Of a DNA stretch of 64,000 nt, positions 54,942 to 64,000 are shown in pieces. Each line of letters begins with the position of its first letter. Position 1 is the stretch's first letter. A program made the translations under genes and the position numbers. Source of the DNA: Hofstenia miamia (taxonomy: Eukaryota > Xenacoelomorpha > Acoela); contig SCFE01000042.1 in the NCBI GenBank assembly GCA_004352715.1, forward strand, positions 1,426,377-1,490,376. Reading direction: 5' to 3'. The notes beneath the pieces are model-generated. The model had not been told where the DNA came from. It worked only from the letters and a program-made list of their open reading frames with translations, and ran no database searches.

Positions 54942-55202
54942 GTGGGATTAGTGCTAGATTTGGTTGGTGACGTCGTATGGCCACTGGGTGAGAGAATCGA
55001 ATTAATAACAACTACCACAGGGCATATTGTATTAGATCTTTTGAAAAATGAAAGAGATTCTGTAGATGTATTTGCAAGCTTATGCCCTCTTGCGAAAATG
55101 ACAGATTCGGAATTAAAAAATGCAATTATAAAACTACATAAACAATTTGCTCATCCAAGTGCAGCCCGATTATCTACTTTAGTGAAAAATTCCGGTGTTT
55201 AA
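54942..55202 (+). pseudogene. copia protease end / HHCC region, copy 1
   Basis: The frame reads GLVLDLVGDVVWPLGERIEL, then LHKQFAHPSAARL, which is the His-His half of the GAG-pre-integrase HHCC zinc region. After a stop at 55202, a shifted frame supplies ECISCK, the Cys-Cys half. The duplicate 55554-55814 differs by a few residues. Confidence 0.65.
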
Positions 55203-55553
55203 AACAAGGTTGTTTTTGAATGAATTGATAGTATAACTAAAGAATGCATTTCTTGTAAAATGAATTCAAATTTACCACCAAAGCCCGTAGTTGGCATGCC
55301 TCTTGCGGGCGAGTTTAATGATACTGTTGCTATGGACCTACATGAGTTAAAATCGAAGAAAATTTGGTACCTCCATATATTAGATCAGTTTACTCGGGTT
55401 TAGTGTAGCTACAATTATATATTCTAAAGATCCTGCCATCATTGTGAATAAATTTATGCATCATTGGGTGTTAAAATTTGGGTGCCCNTCACTTGCTGTA
55501 CGAGTTGTAGATGGTAAGTTGCCCTTGCTTATTAGTAAAACGTCTCTTAAAAA

Positions 55554-55814
55554 GTGGGATTAGTGCTAGATTTTGTTGGTGACGTCGTATGGCCACTGGG
55601 TGAGAGAATCGAATTAATAACAACTACCACAGGGCATATTGTATTAGATCTTTTGAAAAATGAAAGAGATTCTGTAGATGTATTTGCAAGCTTATGGCCT
55701 CTTGCGAAAATGACAGATTCGGAATTAAAAAATGCAATTATAAAACTCCATAAACAATTTGCTCATCCAAGTGCAGCCCGATTATCTACTTTAGTGAAAA
55801 ATTCCGGTGTTTAA
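55554..55814 (+). pseudogene. copia protease end / HHCC region, copy 2 (duplicate)
   Basis: This repeats the frame at 54942-55202 with a Leu to Phe and a Cys to Trp change. It follows the lone n at 55488. It is contiguous with the integrase frame at 56056, so it is the copy in its natural context. Confidence 0.65.
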
Positions 55815-55929
55815 AACAAGGTTGTTTTTGAATGAATTGATAGTATAACTAAAGAATGCATTTCTTGTAAAATGAATTCAAATTTACCACCAAAGCCCGT
55901 AGTTGGCATGCCTTTTGCGGGTGAGGTTA

Positions 55930-57188
55930 ATGATACTGTTGCTATGGACCTACATGAGTTAAAATCGAAGAAAATTTGGTACCTCCATATATTAGATCAG
56001 TTTACTCGGGTTTAGTGTAGCTACAATTATATATTCTAAAGATCCTGCCATCATTGTGAATAAATTTATGCATCATTGGGTGTTAAAATTTGGGTGCCCT
56101 AAAAGGATCATTTCGGATAATGGTGGCGAATTTAACAATGATTTAATTCGCCTGTTAAGCGAGAGGTTGGATACAAAAGTTACTACTACAGCTGTTTATA
56201 GTCCATGGTCTAATGGCACAATTGAGCGCCACGATCAAGTTTTGACTACAATGTTAAATAAGGTCATCAGTGGGACGGGCCTAGATCTGGAAACAGGTAT
56301 TGAAAATGTTGCCTTTGCTAAAAATTGTTTATCGTCAACATCCGGTTACAGTCCGTACATGTTAGTATATGGCAGAGATCACAACTTACCTGGTGTATTA
56401 AGCAACAAACTCCCTGCGCTTTCACATAAAGTTGATACTGGTTTAATAGGCAAGCATTTAATTGCAATTTCAACTCCCAGGAAAGCTTACATGGAAGCTG
56501 AAACATCAGGTAGAATACGCATAGCATTGGCTCGTAACTTGCGACCAACAGACAATAGTTTCTCTCCTGGCGATGAGGTTTTCTATAAAAGGGATGGAGA
56601 CAAACATTGGAAGGGGCCTGGCGTAGTGCTAGGAGTTGACAGTCAAGTAGTTTTTGTCCGTCATGGTGGTTTGTATGTAAGGGTACATAAAAGTAGATTG
56701 ATGCATTCTCATTTAAAGAAATCTAATTTCTCAAATCAGGCACCTTGCATTCCCAGTGAAACTGACCCACTAGTAAAAGAGCAAGCAGTTCTGAGTGATT
56801 CTGATGACGATAGTTCCGTTGATGAGAACGTGTTGCCACGGTTTTCTTTTTCGAATCAGAAAATACCTGACATAGGCCAAACGGTAAAGTTTGTTCCATC
56901 TGAATTGTGCAACTGTATAAGAAGAGAGTACAAAGCAGTCATAAAAAACCGTGCAGGTAAATCTACTGGTAAAAATAAACATAAGTACAATGTCGAGTTT
57001 TTGGCACCAAGAGATGTCGAAGGCTTTGCGGGTCATTTAGACTGGAAATCTGCCGTGAAATCATGGGCACCTATCGAACGTAATGAGAACTGTAATACAT
57101 TAAACAAAAAATTGGATGAACCGTCTACGTCAACAGAACAGAATGATAAAGAACAGGAAACTTTACTAGCTTCTAATCTACCGTCGAA
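55930..57188 (+). pseudogene. copia integrase with D..D-35-E catalytic core
   Basis: The first catalytic Asp lies in AMDLHELKSKKIWYLHILDQ (about 55940-56000); a frameshift follows at about 56010. The 378-codon frame 56056-57188 then reads IISDNGGEF and SNGTIERHDQV; exactly 35 residues separate Asp and Glu, as required for the DDE core. Downstream, SPGDEVFYKRDG, HWKGPGVVLG and VVFVRHGG mark the C-terminal DNA-binding region known from metazoan copia integrases. An acidic, Ser-rich linker (SDSDDDSSVDEN) leads toward RT. The frame ends at the lone n at 57189. Confidence 0.8.
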
Positions 57189-57259
57189 NTAGTTTCTCTC
57201 CTGGCGATGAGGTTTTCTATAAAAGGGATGGAGACAAACATTGGAAGGAGCCTGGCGTA

Positions 57260-58118
57260 GTGCTAGGAGTTGACAGTCAAGTAGTTTTTGTCCGTCATGG
57301 TAGTTTGTATGTACATAAACGTAGATTGATGCATTCTCATTTAAAGAAATCTAATTTCTCAAATCAGGCTCCTTGCATTCCCAGTGAAACTGACCCACTA
57401 GTAAAAGAGCAAGCAGTTCTGAGTGATTCTGATGACGATAGTTCCGTTGATGAGAACGTGTTGCCACGGTTTTCTTTTTCGAATCAGAAAATACCTGACA
57501 TAGGCCAAACGGTAAAGTTTGTTCCATCTGAATTGTGCAACTGGATAAGAAGAGAGTACAAAGCAGTCATAAAAAGCCGTGCAGGTAAATCTACTGGTAA
57601 AGATAAACATAAGTACAATGTCGAAGGCTTTGCGGGTCATTTAGATTGGAAATCTGACGTGGAATCATGGGCACCTATCGAAAGTAATGAGAACTGTAAT
57701 ACATTAAACAAAGAATTGGATGAACCGTCTACGTCAACAGAACAGAATGATAAAGAACAGGAAACTTTACTAGCTTCTAATCTACCGTCGAAGTACGACT
57801 TTACGCAGGCGGAACTTAAGGAGATAGAGAACTGGCAGATGTATGAGACGTTTGAGGAAGTTGAAGATATTGGACAAGAGAGAATTCAGACACGTTGGGT
57901 GTATAGTTTAAAAGACGGGCCCAGTGGTGAGGTCATCAAAAAAGCAAGGCTTGTGGCGAAAGGCTTCCAGGAAATTGAGAATTTTCAAACTGATGCCCCA
58001 ACTTGTAGTCAAGAGACTATTAGATTATTATTTACTGTTGCAGTTTGCCTCATTGTATGGATATAAAGGCAGCTTTTCTTCAAAGCAGTGGAAAGTATTT
58101 GGATAGAGACGTCTTCTT
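57260..58118 (+). pseudogene. copia integrase tail to RT start, duplicate copy
   Basis: This repeats the integrase C-terminal tail and goes on into RT: IQTRWVYSLKDGPSGE, KARLVAKGFQE and, after a 14-bp deletion relative to the next copy, MDIKAAFLQSSGK. It lacks the FLAPRDV segment present in the copy ending at 57188. It ends at the lone n at 58119. Confidence 0.7.
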
Positions 58119-58119
58119 N

Positions 58120-58816
58120 TAAAGTTTGTTCCATCTGAATTGTGCAACTGTATAAGAAGAGAGTACAAAGCAGTCATAAAAAGCCGTGCAGGTAAATCTA
58201 CAGGTAAAGATAAACATAAGTACAATGTCGAAGGCTTTGCGGGTCATTTAGATTGGAAATCTGACGTGGAATCATGGGCACCTATCGAAAGTAATGAGAA
58301 CTGTAATACATTAAACAAAGAATTGGATGAACCGTCTACGTCAACAGAACAGAATGATAAAGAACAGGAAACTTTACTAGCTTCTAATCTACCGTCGAAG
58401 TACGACTTTACGCAGGCGGAACTTAAGGAGATAGAGAACTGGCAGATGTATGAGACGTTTGAGGAAGTTGAAGATATTGGACAAGAGAGAATTCAGACAC
58501 GTTGGGTGTATAGTTTAAAAGACGGGCCCAGTGGTGAGGTCATCAAAAAAGCAAGGCTTGTGGCGAAAGGCTTCCAGGAAATTGAGAATTTTCAAACTGA
58601 TGCCCCAACTTGTAGTCAAGAGACTATTAGATTATTATTTACTGTTGCAGTTTGCCATGGATGGGAGCCTCATTGTATGGATATAAAGGCAGCTTTTCTT
58701 CAAAGCAGTGGAAAGTATTTGGACGTCTTCTTATAACCTCCTCACAATTATGCAAAAAAGAAAATTGTGGAAATTGATTAAACTGGTATATGGCTTGACT
58801 AATGCATCAAGGTGTT
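58120..58816 (+). pseudogene. copia reverse transcriptase N-terminal part, cut by gap
   Basis: The frame to 58736 carries RWVYSLK, ARLVAKGFQ, then VCHGWEPHCMDIKAAFLQ, where MDIKAAFL contains the first catalytic Asp of RVT_2-type RT. After a frameshift, KLIKLVYGLTNASR follows, matching KLxKxLYGLKQASR. The catalytic YVDD box would be in the gap that starts at 58817. Confidence 0.75.
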
Positions 58817-59816
58817 NNNNNNNNNNNNNNNNNNNNNNNNNNNNNNNNNNNNNNNNNNNNNNNNNNNNNNNNNNNNNNNNNNNNNNNNNNNNNNNNNNNN
58901 NNNNNNNNNNNNNNNNNNNNNNNNNNNNNNNNNNNNNNNNNNNNNNNNNNNNNNNNNNNNNNNNNNNNNNNNNNNNNNNNNNNNNNNNNNNNNNNNNNNN
59001 NNNNNNNNNNNNNNNNNNNNNNNNNNNNNNNNNNNNNNNNNNNNNNNNNNNNNNNNNNNNNNNNNNNNNNNNNNNNNNNNNNNNNNNNNNNNNNNNNNNN
59101 NNNNNNNNNNNNNNNNNNNNNNNNNNNNNNNNNNNNNNNNNNNNNNNNNNNNNNNNNNNNNNNNNNNNNNNNNNNNNNNNNNNNNNNNNNNNNNNNNNNN
59201 NNNNNNNNNNNNNNNNNNNNNNNNNNNNNNNNNNNNNNNNNNNNNNNNNNNNNNNNNNNNNNNNNNNNNNNNNNNNNNNNNNNNNNNNNNNNNNNNNNNN
59301 NNNNNNNNNNNNNNNNNNNNNNNNNNNNNNNNNNNNNNNNNNNNNNNNNNNNNNNNNNNNNNNNNNNNNNNNNNNNNNNNNNNNNNNNNNNNNNNNNNNN
59401 NNNNNNNNNNNNNNNNNNNNNNNNNNNNNNNNNNNNNNNNNNNNNNNNNNNNNNNNNNNNNNNNNNNNNNNNNNNNNNNNNNNNNNNNNNNNNNNNNNNN
59501 NNNNNNNNNNNNNNNNNNNNNNNNNNNNNNNNNNNNNNNNNNNNNNNNNNNNNNNNNNNNNNNNNNNNNNNNNNNNNNNNNNNNNNNNNNNNNNNNNNNN
59601 NNNNNNNNNNNNNNNNNNNNNNNNNNNNNNNNNNNNNNNNNNNNNNNNNNNNNNNNNNNNNNNNNNNNNNNNNNNNNNNNNNNNNNNNNNNNNNNNNNNN
59701 NNNNNNNNNNNNNNNNNNNNNNNNNNNNNNNNNNNNNNNNNNNNNNNNNNNNNNNNNNNNNNNNNNNNNNNNNNNNNNNNNNNNNNNNNNNNNNNNNNNN
59801 NNNNNNNNNNNNNNNN
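58817..59816. other. assembly gap of exactly 1,000 n
   Basis: The round length shows a placeholder of unknown true size. The rest of the copia RT, RNase H and the 3' LTR would be expected here. Any open frame across it is meaningless. Confidence 0.98.
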
Positions 59817-61546
59817 GGAACAGATTGTGTTAAGCTGAATTGCTTAATAAAAAAAGAAAAACACAAAAAAAATTTAAAAACTCGAGAAGACATTGTTAAA
59901 ATATTATTATTTCAAATCAACATCATTCTGTATTATTATTTAATATGTTACATGACGTATGTGTAGTCAGTATCGATTAATCCGATACTACGGCTGTTTT
60001 TTCCCCTTGTTGCTTATTTTTAAATAGCAATAACTCTGGACAACTGTGATTTATCGATACGACCTTTTTAGAGATGACTCATGCCAAGGACCAAATCCAA
60101 GGGGAGTAACCAATAAAATATCAAAAAGTGGACATGTGTGGTTTTTCCCCCGTGGTCTTCATATGTATATATTTGCGAGATCATCAATTAATATTCAAAT
60201 TCAATGCGTAAGCAATTGGTTTCTTACGATTCAGTGTTAACACATTATTGTTGTTGTAAGTTTTTTTAACAATAATCAAAAAGTTGTTTTTTTTGTCCGA
60301 ATTGTAAATCAACTGATGCAAATTTTTCCCAAAATATATATCAAATGATCCTTATTTTTGAAAACATCTACTAACGGATGCATTTTTTCCCAAACATATA
60401 AATATAAGAACTTTTTTACATAAATATAAAACCAATTTATAAAGTGGTTAAATTAATAAATAAGTGCGCCTTTCACTATTTATTGAAGTAAGATATTGGA
60501 AAAGGTAGACCTTGAATGCTCTTCTGAATCTTCTGAGGATTATCTGATATATTGATGATTGACTATTCCTTACTATCTCCTTGCGTTTTCGTTTCGTTAT
60601 GATTAGATCATAAATCTTTTGAAACGTAGTATGTTAACGGGCACAGCATCGTCAGTATAAGTACGTTTTAATCATATTTGGCTTTGTTTTTTATAAAACT
60701 GCAAAATTTCGTTGAACTTAAAAAAATTGCGGACATATTCGACTGCATGGTAAATAGGACTACACTGCAAAAAAAGAACATTTTATATTTCTAAAACAAT
60801 ACATTCAACAAAATAACGTTTACGTTTAGATACCTTGAATAATGATATTCCTCAAAACCTTCTAGGTCAAATGACACAATATAAATTTTTGTCAGATAGT
60901 AGACTACTCCCAATAAATGATTTTATTGATAGGTACATTGCAATTATAGGTCTAAAATCTAGAGCAGAATGATAATTTTGCTCAGAATTTTGAAAGTTTG
61001 ACACAATATAAATCTAAATTTATGGTAAAATATAAGCCTGGTTTGAAAAGGTCGATCACAATTTTTTAAGAATAGACCTAGTGATATGTGGTCGTATGCT
61101 TTAAGGTGCACAATGGTCATATACCACACAACTAATCAGCTACGACTTAGAGACCTGGAAATTACAGATATGCAAGCTGGCTAAAGTCCTGAATTTTTTC
61201 TATTCCTATGCACTGTTACAATAGACGTGTTCTCCGCCACAAATATTATACTGAAAAATAATTTGAAACATAGCCAAAGTTAAAGTTAAATAAGAACATT
61301 GGGGATTTATGTGTTTTTAATACGTATAACTGCACAATCCTCAGAATGACTTATATTAATGAACTGTAAAATCTGCTAACTTCATTTGAGATCTGCCAAT
61401 ATTGTCTAAAACTAAAATTTGAATTTATTTGTTTACATAATTGAATTCTTGATGAGCTTTTGGATTATAGATTTTAACAACACTTTGTAAAATTTAACAC
61501 ATCAATGAAAAATAATGAAATTACACTGCATAAATATGTTGCATAT
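59817..61546. other. AT-rich intergenic, no gene seen
   Basis: Nothing recognisable on either strand, and no copia LTR or RNase H motif continues out of the gap. Confidence 0.45.
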
Positions 61547-61571
61547 ACCATAATATATATATATATATATA

Positions 61572-61990
61572 CAGGGTGGCCCATAAGTTTGTATACAGTT
61601 AATACAAACATTTAAATAACAAGAAATAGTGAATTAAACACAGCATAAACAACAAAAAAACATAAAAAACAAACAGTATGTATTCAAAGATTAAGACAAA
61701 TGTTCAAATTGCTTTCCTTCATTGGTAACGCATTTTTCAAGACGATGTTCAACACCACGACATACCTTGGAACACAGTTCTTTGTTTTCCGTGATACGAT
61801 TGAATGAATCAGTTATGTATTGTTTCATTTCCGGAACAGATGTAGGAAAGCAATTTGAACATTTGTCTTAATCTTTGAATACATACTGCTTGTTTTTTAT
61901 GTTTTTTTGTTGTTTATGCTGTGTTTAATTCACTATTTCTTGTTATTTAAATGTTTGTATTAACTGTATACAAACTTATGGGCCACCCTG
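61572..61990. mobile_element. fold-back Tc1/mariner derivative with TA target duplication
   Basis: The element is 419 bp, with 146-bp inverted arms (61572-61717 and 61845-61990) that differ at one position by eye, around a 127-bp spacer. Termini are CAGGGTGGCCCATAAGTTTG and TA flanks both ends. The arms contain the last codons and stop of a mariner-type transposase plus its 3' untranslated end, so the element consists of two copies of the 3' end of a full-length mariner in head-to-head arrangement. It sits next to a (ta)n tract at 61547-61571. Confidence 0.85.
61691..61837 (-). pseudogene. mariner transposase C-terminal fragment inside fold-back element
   Basis: A 48-codon frame ends at TAA (61691-61693). 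It begins VPEMKQYITDSFNRIT and ends KCVTNEGKQFEHLS, matching the C-terminal helices of Tc1/mariner transposases (LKxRIxxAxxxIT...RRxxxCxxxxGxHFEHL). No catalytic residue is included. The last few codons are also present in inverted form in the other arm. Confidence 0.7.
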
Positions 61991-61992
61991 TA

Positions 61993-64000
61993 TATTTGCA
62001 AATATAAGTAAAATATGTTTCAAATGTACGTGCAAACTTGCTCATCAACCAAATTGGACTAATTGTAGAAACTAAGTGGCTCTAGTTCTTACATTTCTGG
62101 AATTTTATATATATATATTTAATGTTTCCTAAAAGGAATATAGGTACATTATTTTTAATAGCCTTTGATCAAATTTCTAAATTTTAGCAGTTATAATATA
62201 CAACTAAAATATTAAAAACAAATTATTCAGTATTAGTTTTTATCTTAAAATAATGCTAAAAGCTAGTATTTAAGCGTTAAGCTAAATAATTTTTTCATTT
62301 CAAAAGAATGTCATTTCAAAAATTCGGTTAGTGTTTAAATGGTAATCTAATTTCAATTTGGCTAAATTTATCAATATATTGTCATCATATATAGTTGCGA
62401 AATCATTGTTCATATTGAATTTTAATATTATAAATAAATGGTTGGTAAGCATTCAGTTTTAACTCATTGTTGCGGTTCGTAACAGTTTGGTTAACAATAA
62501 ATCAAACTGCGTAACACCAAAGGATGTTTTGGAGAAAAATATATGTTTATAGATACGTCTTTTTGCAAAATGTATAATAAAAGATTCCCATACGATGCAA
62601 AAATTATCCAAAATGGTATCATTTTGATAACTTTTTGTTAAACAATACAAATAGTTTTAATGAGTTATGACAAATAATAAATAAAAAATGTGATTTATTT
62701 AAATAGTTTAACCCTCAAATGCTTGAATTTTTGTACTTTAATCAAAATTATCATAAATACATGTATTTTGTAATTCAAAGTTGCTAAGTGCATTTTCAGC
62801 TTTTGTAACTATATCTGGTTGAATTATAAATTATTTCCCGATGAAAAAAGGATGAGCTTTTAACATTAATCAATTGAACCGAGTAACAAAGAGCTCGGAT
62901 AATTGACATGTATGTTTCAGATTCGAATATTCGCGAATGCACATCCGAGTCAGAATTCAGCTCAAACACAATTATCTTTAGCAAAGAATATTTCTTGTTG
63001 ATTGTTATTTTCGAGACTCGATCTTGAAAGATGAAACCTAACACGAAATCTGATATTTTGGGCATTGCGCACTTAAATGACAGTTAGGTACATAAAAATA
63101 AATATTGGTTGTTGCTCCTATGGAACTTAGATCTCAGGATTATCGGAAAATTGAAAAAAGTTGTTTGAAAATGTGTTCTTTTGAGGAGATATAGGCTGTT
63201 TAAGGAAAAATTATTAACTATTTTATAAAAAATTATGATTATTTCTTGTATAACAATTATATGCTGCTTAGTCTTTTCACATCAACAATTTCAGAGAAAA
63301 CGCACATCCACCGCATATCTGAAACTAATTTGATTTTGCTAATTAAATTTAATTATTTTTGTGAATTCGACAAAATTTCTGAAAAAAATTAAATTTACCT
63401 AATCAATTATTTTTATGTTTGTGAATTCCACCAAATTCCAGTAAAAAATTTGATTTTACTATTCAATTATTCCCGGGAATTCCACAAAATGTATACCAAG
63501 AGATTCCAAAATGTGCAAAAATTTTACAAATGTTGGCAGCATTCTGCCAACTTTTTGGCAAGAAATCTAAACAATTGTATTACGTATTATCATGGACATG
63601 ATTGCTAGCGACCATATTACAAATATAAATTTTAAATTCAAATGACAATTCAAGATTTCACATTGTATGTTTTAATAATTTTCACTAATGTTCATATAAA
63701 CTTGCCAGGCAACAATTACATAATGCATAATTAATATTGACCAATATTTATTTTCGAATATCTAGCTGCTAGCTGTGCAATTAAAATTATGGTCGTTATC
63801 ATTGACTGTCAGACAAATGGAGATAAATCTTGTTTTATTGCACAAAGTTGGGTGACAAAAAGGAATTTTTTTAGTATATATGTGAGTTTAAAAACATATC
63901 TAACAAAAATAAGTACATGTATACTGTCTTCTTTGCATGAAAGAGCAGGGTGATAGGATGGGGTAGGGACCGTGCCTAGCCCGTATGCATCAAAATGATT
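61993..64000. other. AT-rich intergenic, no gene seen
   Basis: No gene, RNA or element recognised. The open frames at 62650-62459 and 63065-62796 (minus) have the composition of chance frames. Confidence 0.45.

Larger units (their letters stand above)
53920..58816 (+). mobile_element. decayed Ty1/copia retrotransposon, segments duplicated by assembly
   Basis: Domain order on the plus strand is Gag, CCHC knuckle, aspartic protease, HHCC zinc region, DDE integrase, then reverse transcriptase. Integrase before RT is the copia order. The same sequence occurs twice in three places, each joined at a lone n: 54877-55487 with 55489-56099 (n at 55488), 56556-57188 with 57190 onward (n at 57189), and 57513-58118 with 58120-58732 (n at 58119). 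Copies differ by substitutions and small indels, so reads from different element copies or alleles were probably stitched together. The RT is cut by the 1,000-n gap and no LTR was found on either side. The real element is likely about 3 kb up to this point. Confidence 0.85.

Noticed and set aside
56318-57640. Minus-strand frames within the copia element
   Set aside because: Antisense shadows of the integrase and its duplicated tail.
58708-59966. Long open frames of 343-384 codons across the gap
   Set aside because: They consist almost wholly of unknown residues from the 1,000-n gap.
1-64000. CRISPR arrays, operons, phage modules, tRNA or rRNA genes
   Set aside because: No regularly spaced repeats, no prokaryotic gene layout, and no tRNA or rRNA sequence was recognised by eye; a tRNAscan-SE or Infernal run would be needed to exclude small RNA genes.

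Overview
This is an AT-rich window from a metazoan, probably an aquatic invertebrate. The evidence is intron-rich gene structure with GT-AG boundaries, a tandem-PLAT (LOXHD1-like) gene, and a mix of hAT, Tc1/mariner, Ty1/copia, Ty3/gypsy and LINE remnants. I cannot resolve the phylum. There are no bacterial-style operons; nearly all of the long open frames are chance AT-rich frames or decayed transposons.

One host gene is supported. It runs on the minus strand from about 48.4 kb (5' side) to a stop codon at 16359-16361. Fifteen exons can be joined with every intron phase agreeing. The joined length is 2,355 nt (784 codons plus stop), encoding five consecutive PLAT/LH2 domains and a charged, low-complexity C-terminal tail. 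PLAT repeats of this kind are typical of LOXHD1. The 5' end is unresolved: a candidate first exon at 48808-48935 does not match in phase, and the first half of PLAT domain 1 is missing.

Region by region: 0-0.4 kb holds a PHD-finger ORF cut by the scaffold gap. 0.4-16 kb is intergenic DNA with hAT elements (three with near-perfect or perfect target duplications), two LINE fragments, a CCHC Gag remnant, a possible P-element-like remnant and a mariner-like element. 16.3-48.4 kb is the PLAT gene; its 9.8 kb last-but-one intron holds a MITE, a recent 1-kb tandem duplication, opposed Ty3/gypsy pol remnants and two LINE RT fragments, and its 7.8 kb intron holds another LINE RT fragment. 49-53 kb is mostly featureless, ending in a hAT-like element. 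53.9-58.8 kb is a decayed Ty1/copia element whose segments appear two or three times, each joined at a single n, then a 1,000-n gap. 60-64 kb is featureless apart from a fold-back mariner derivative at 61.6-62.0 kb.

Six isolated single n characters (11183, 11620, 32632, 55488, 57189, 58119) are present. At least four mark joins between overlapping or foreign sequence, so the local order and copy number of repeats near them should not be trusted.
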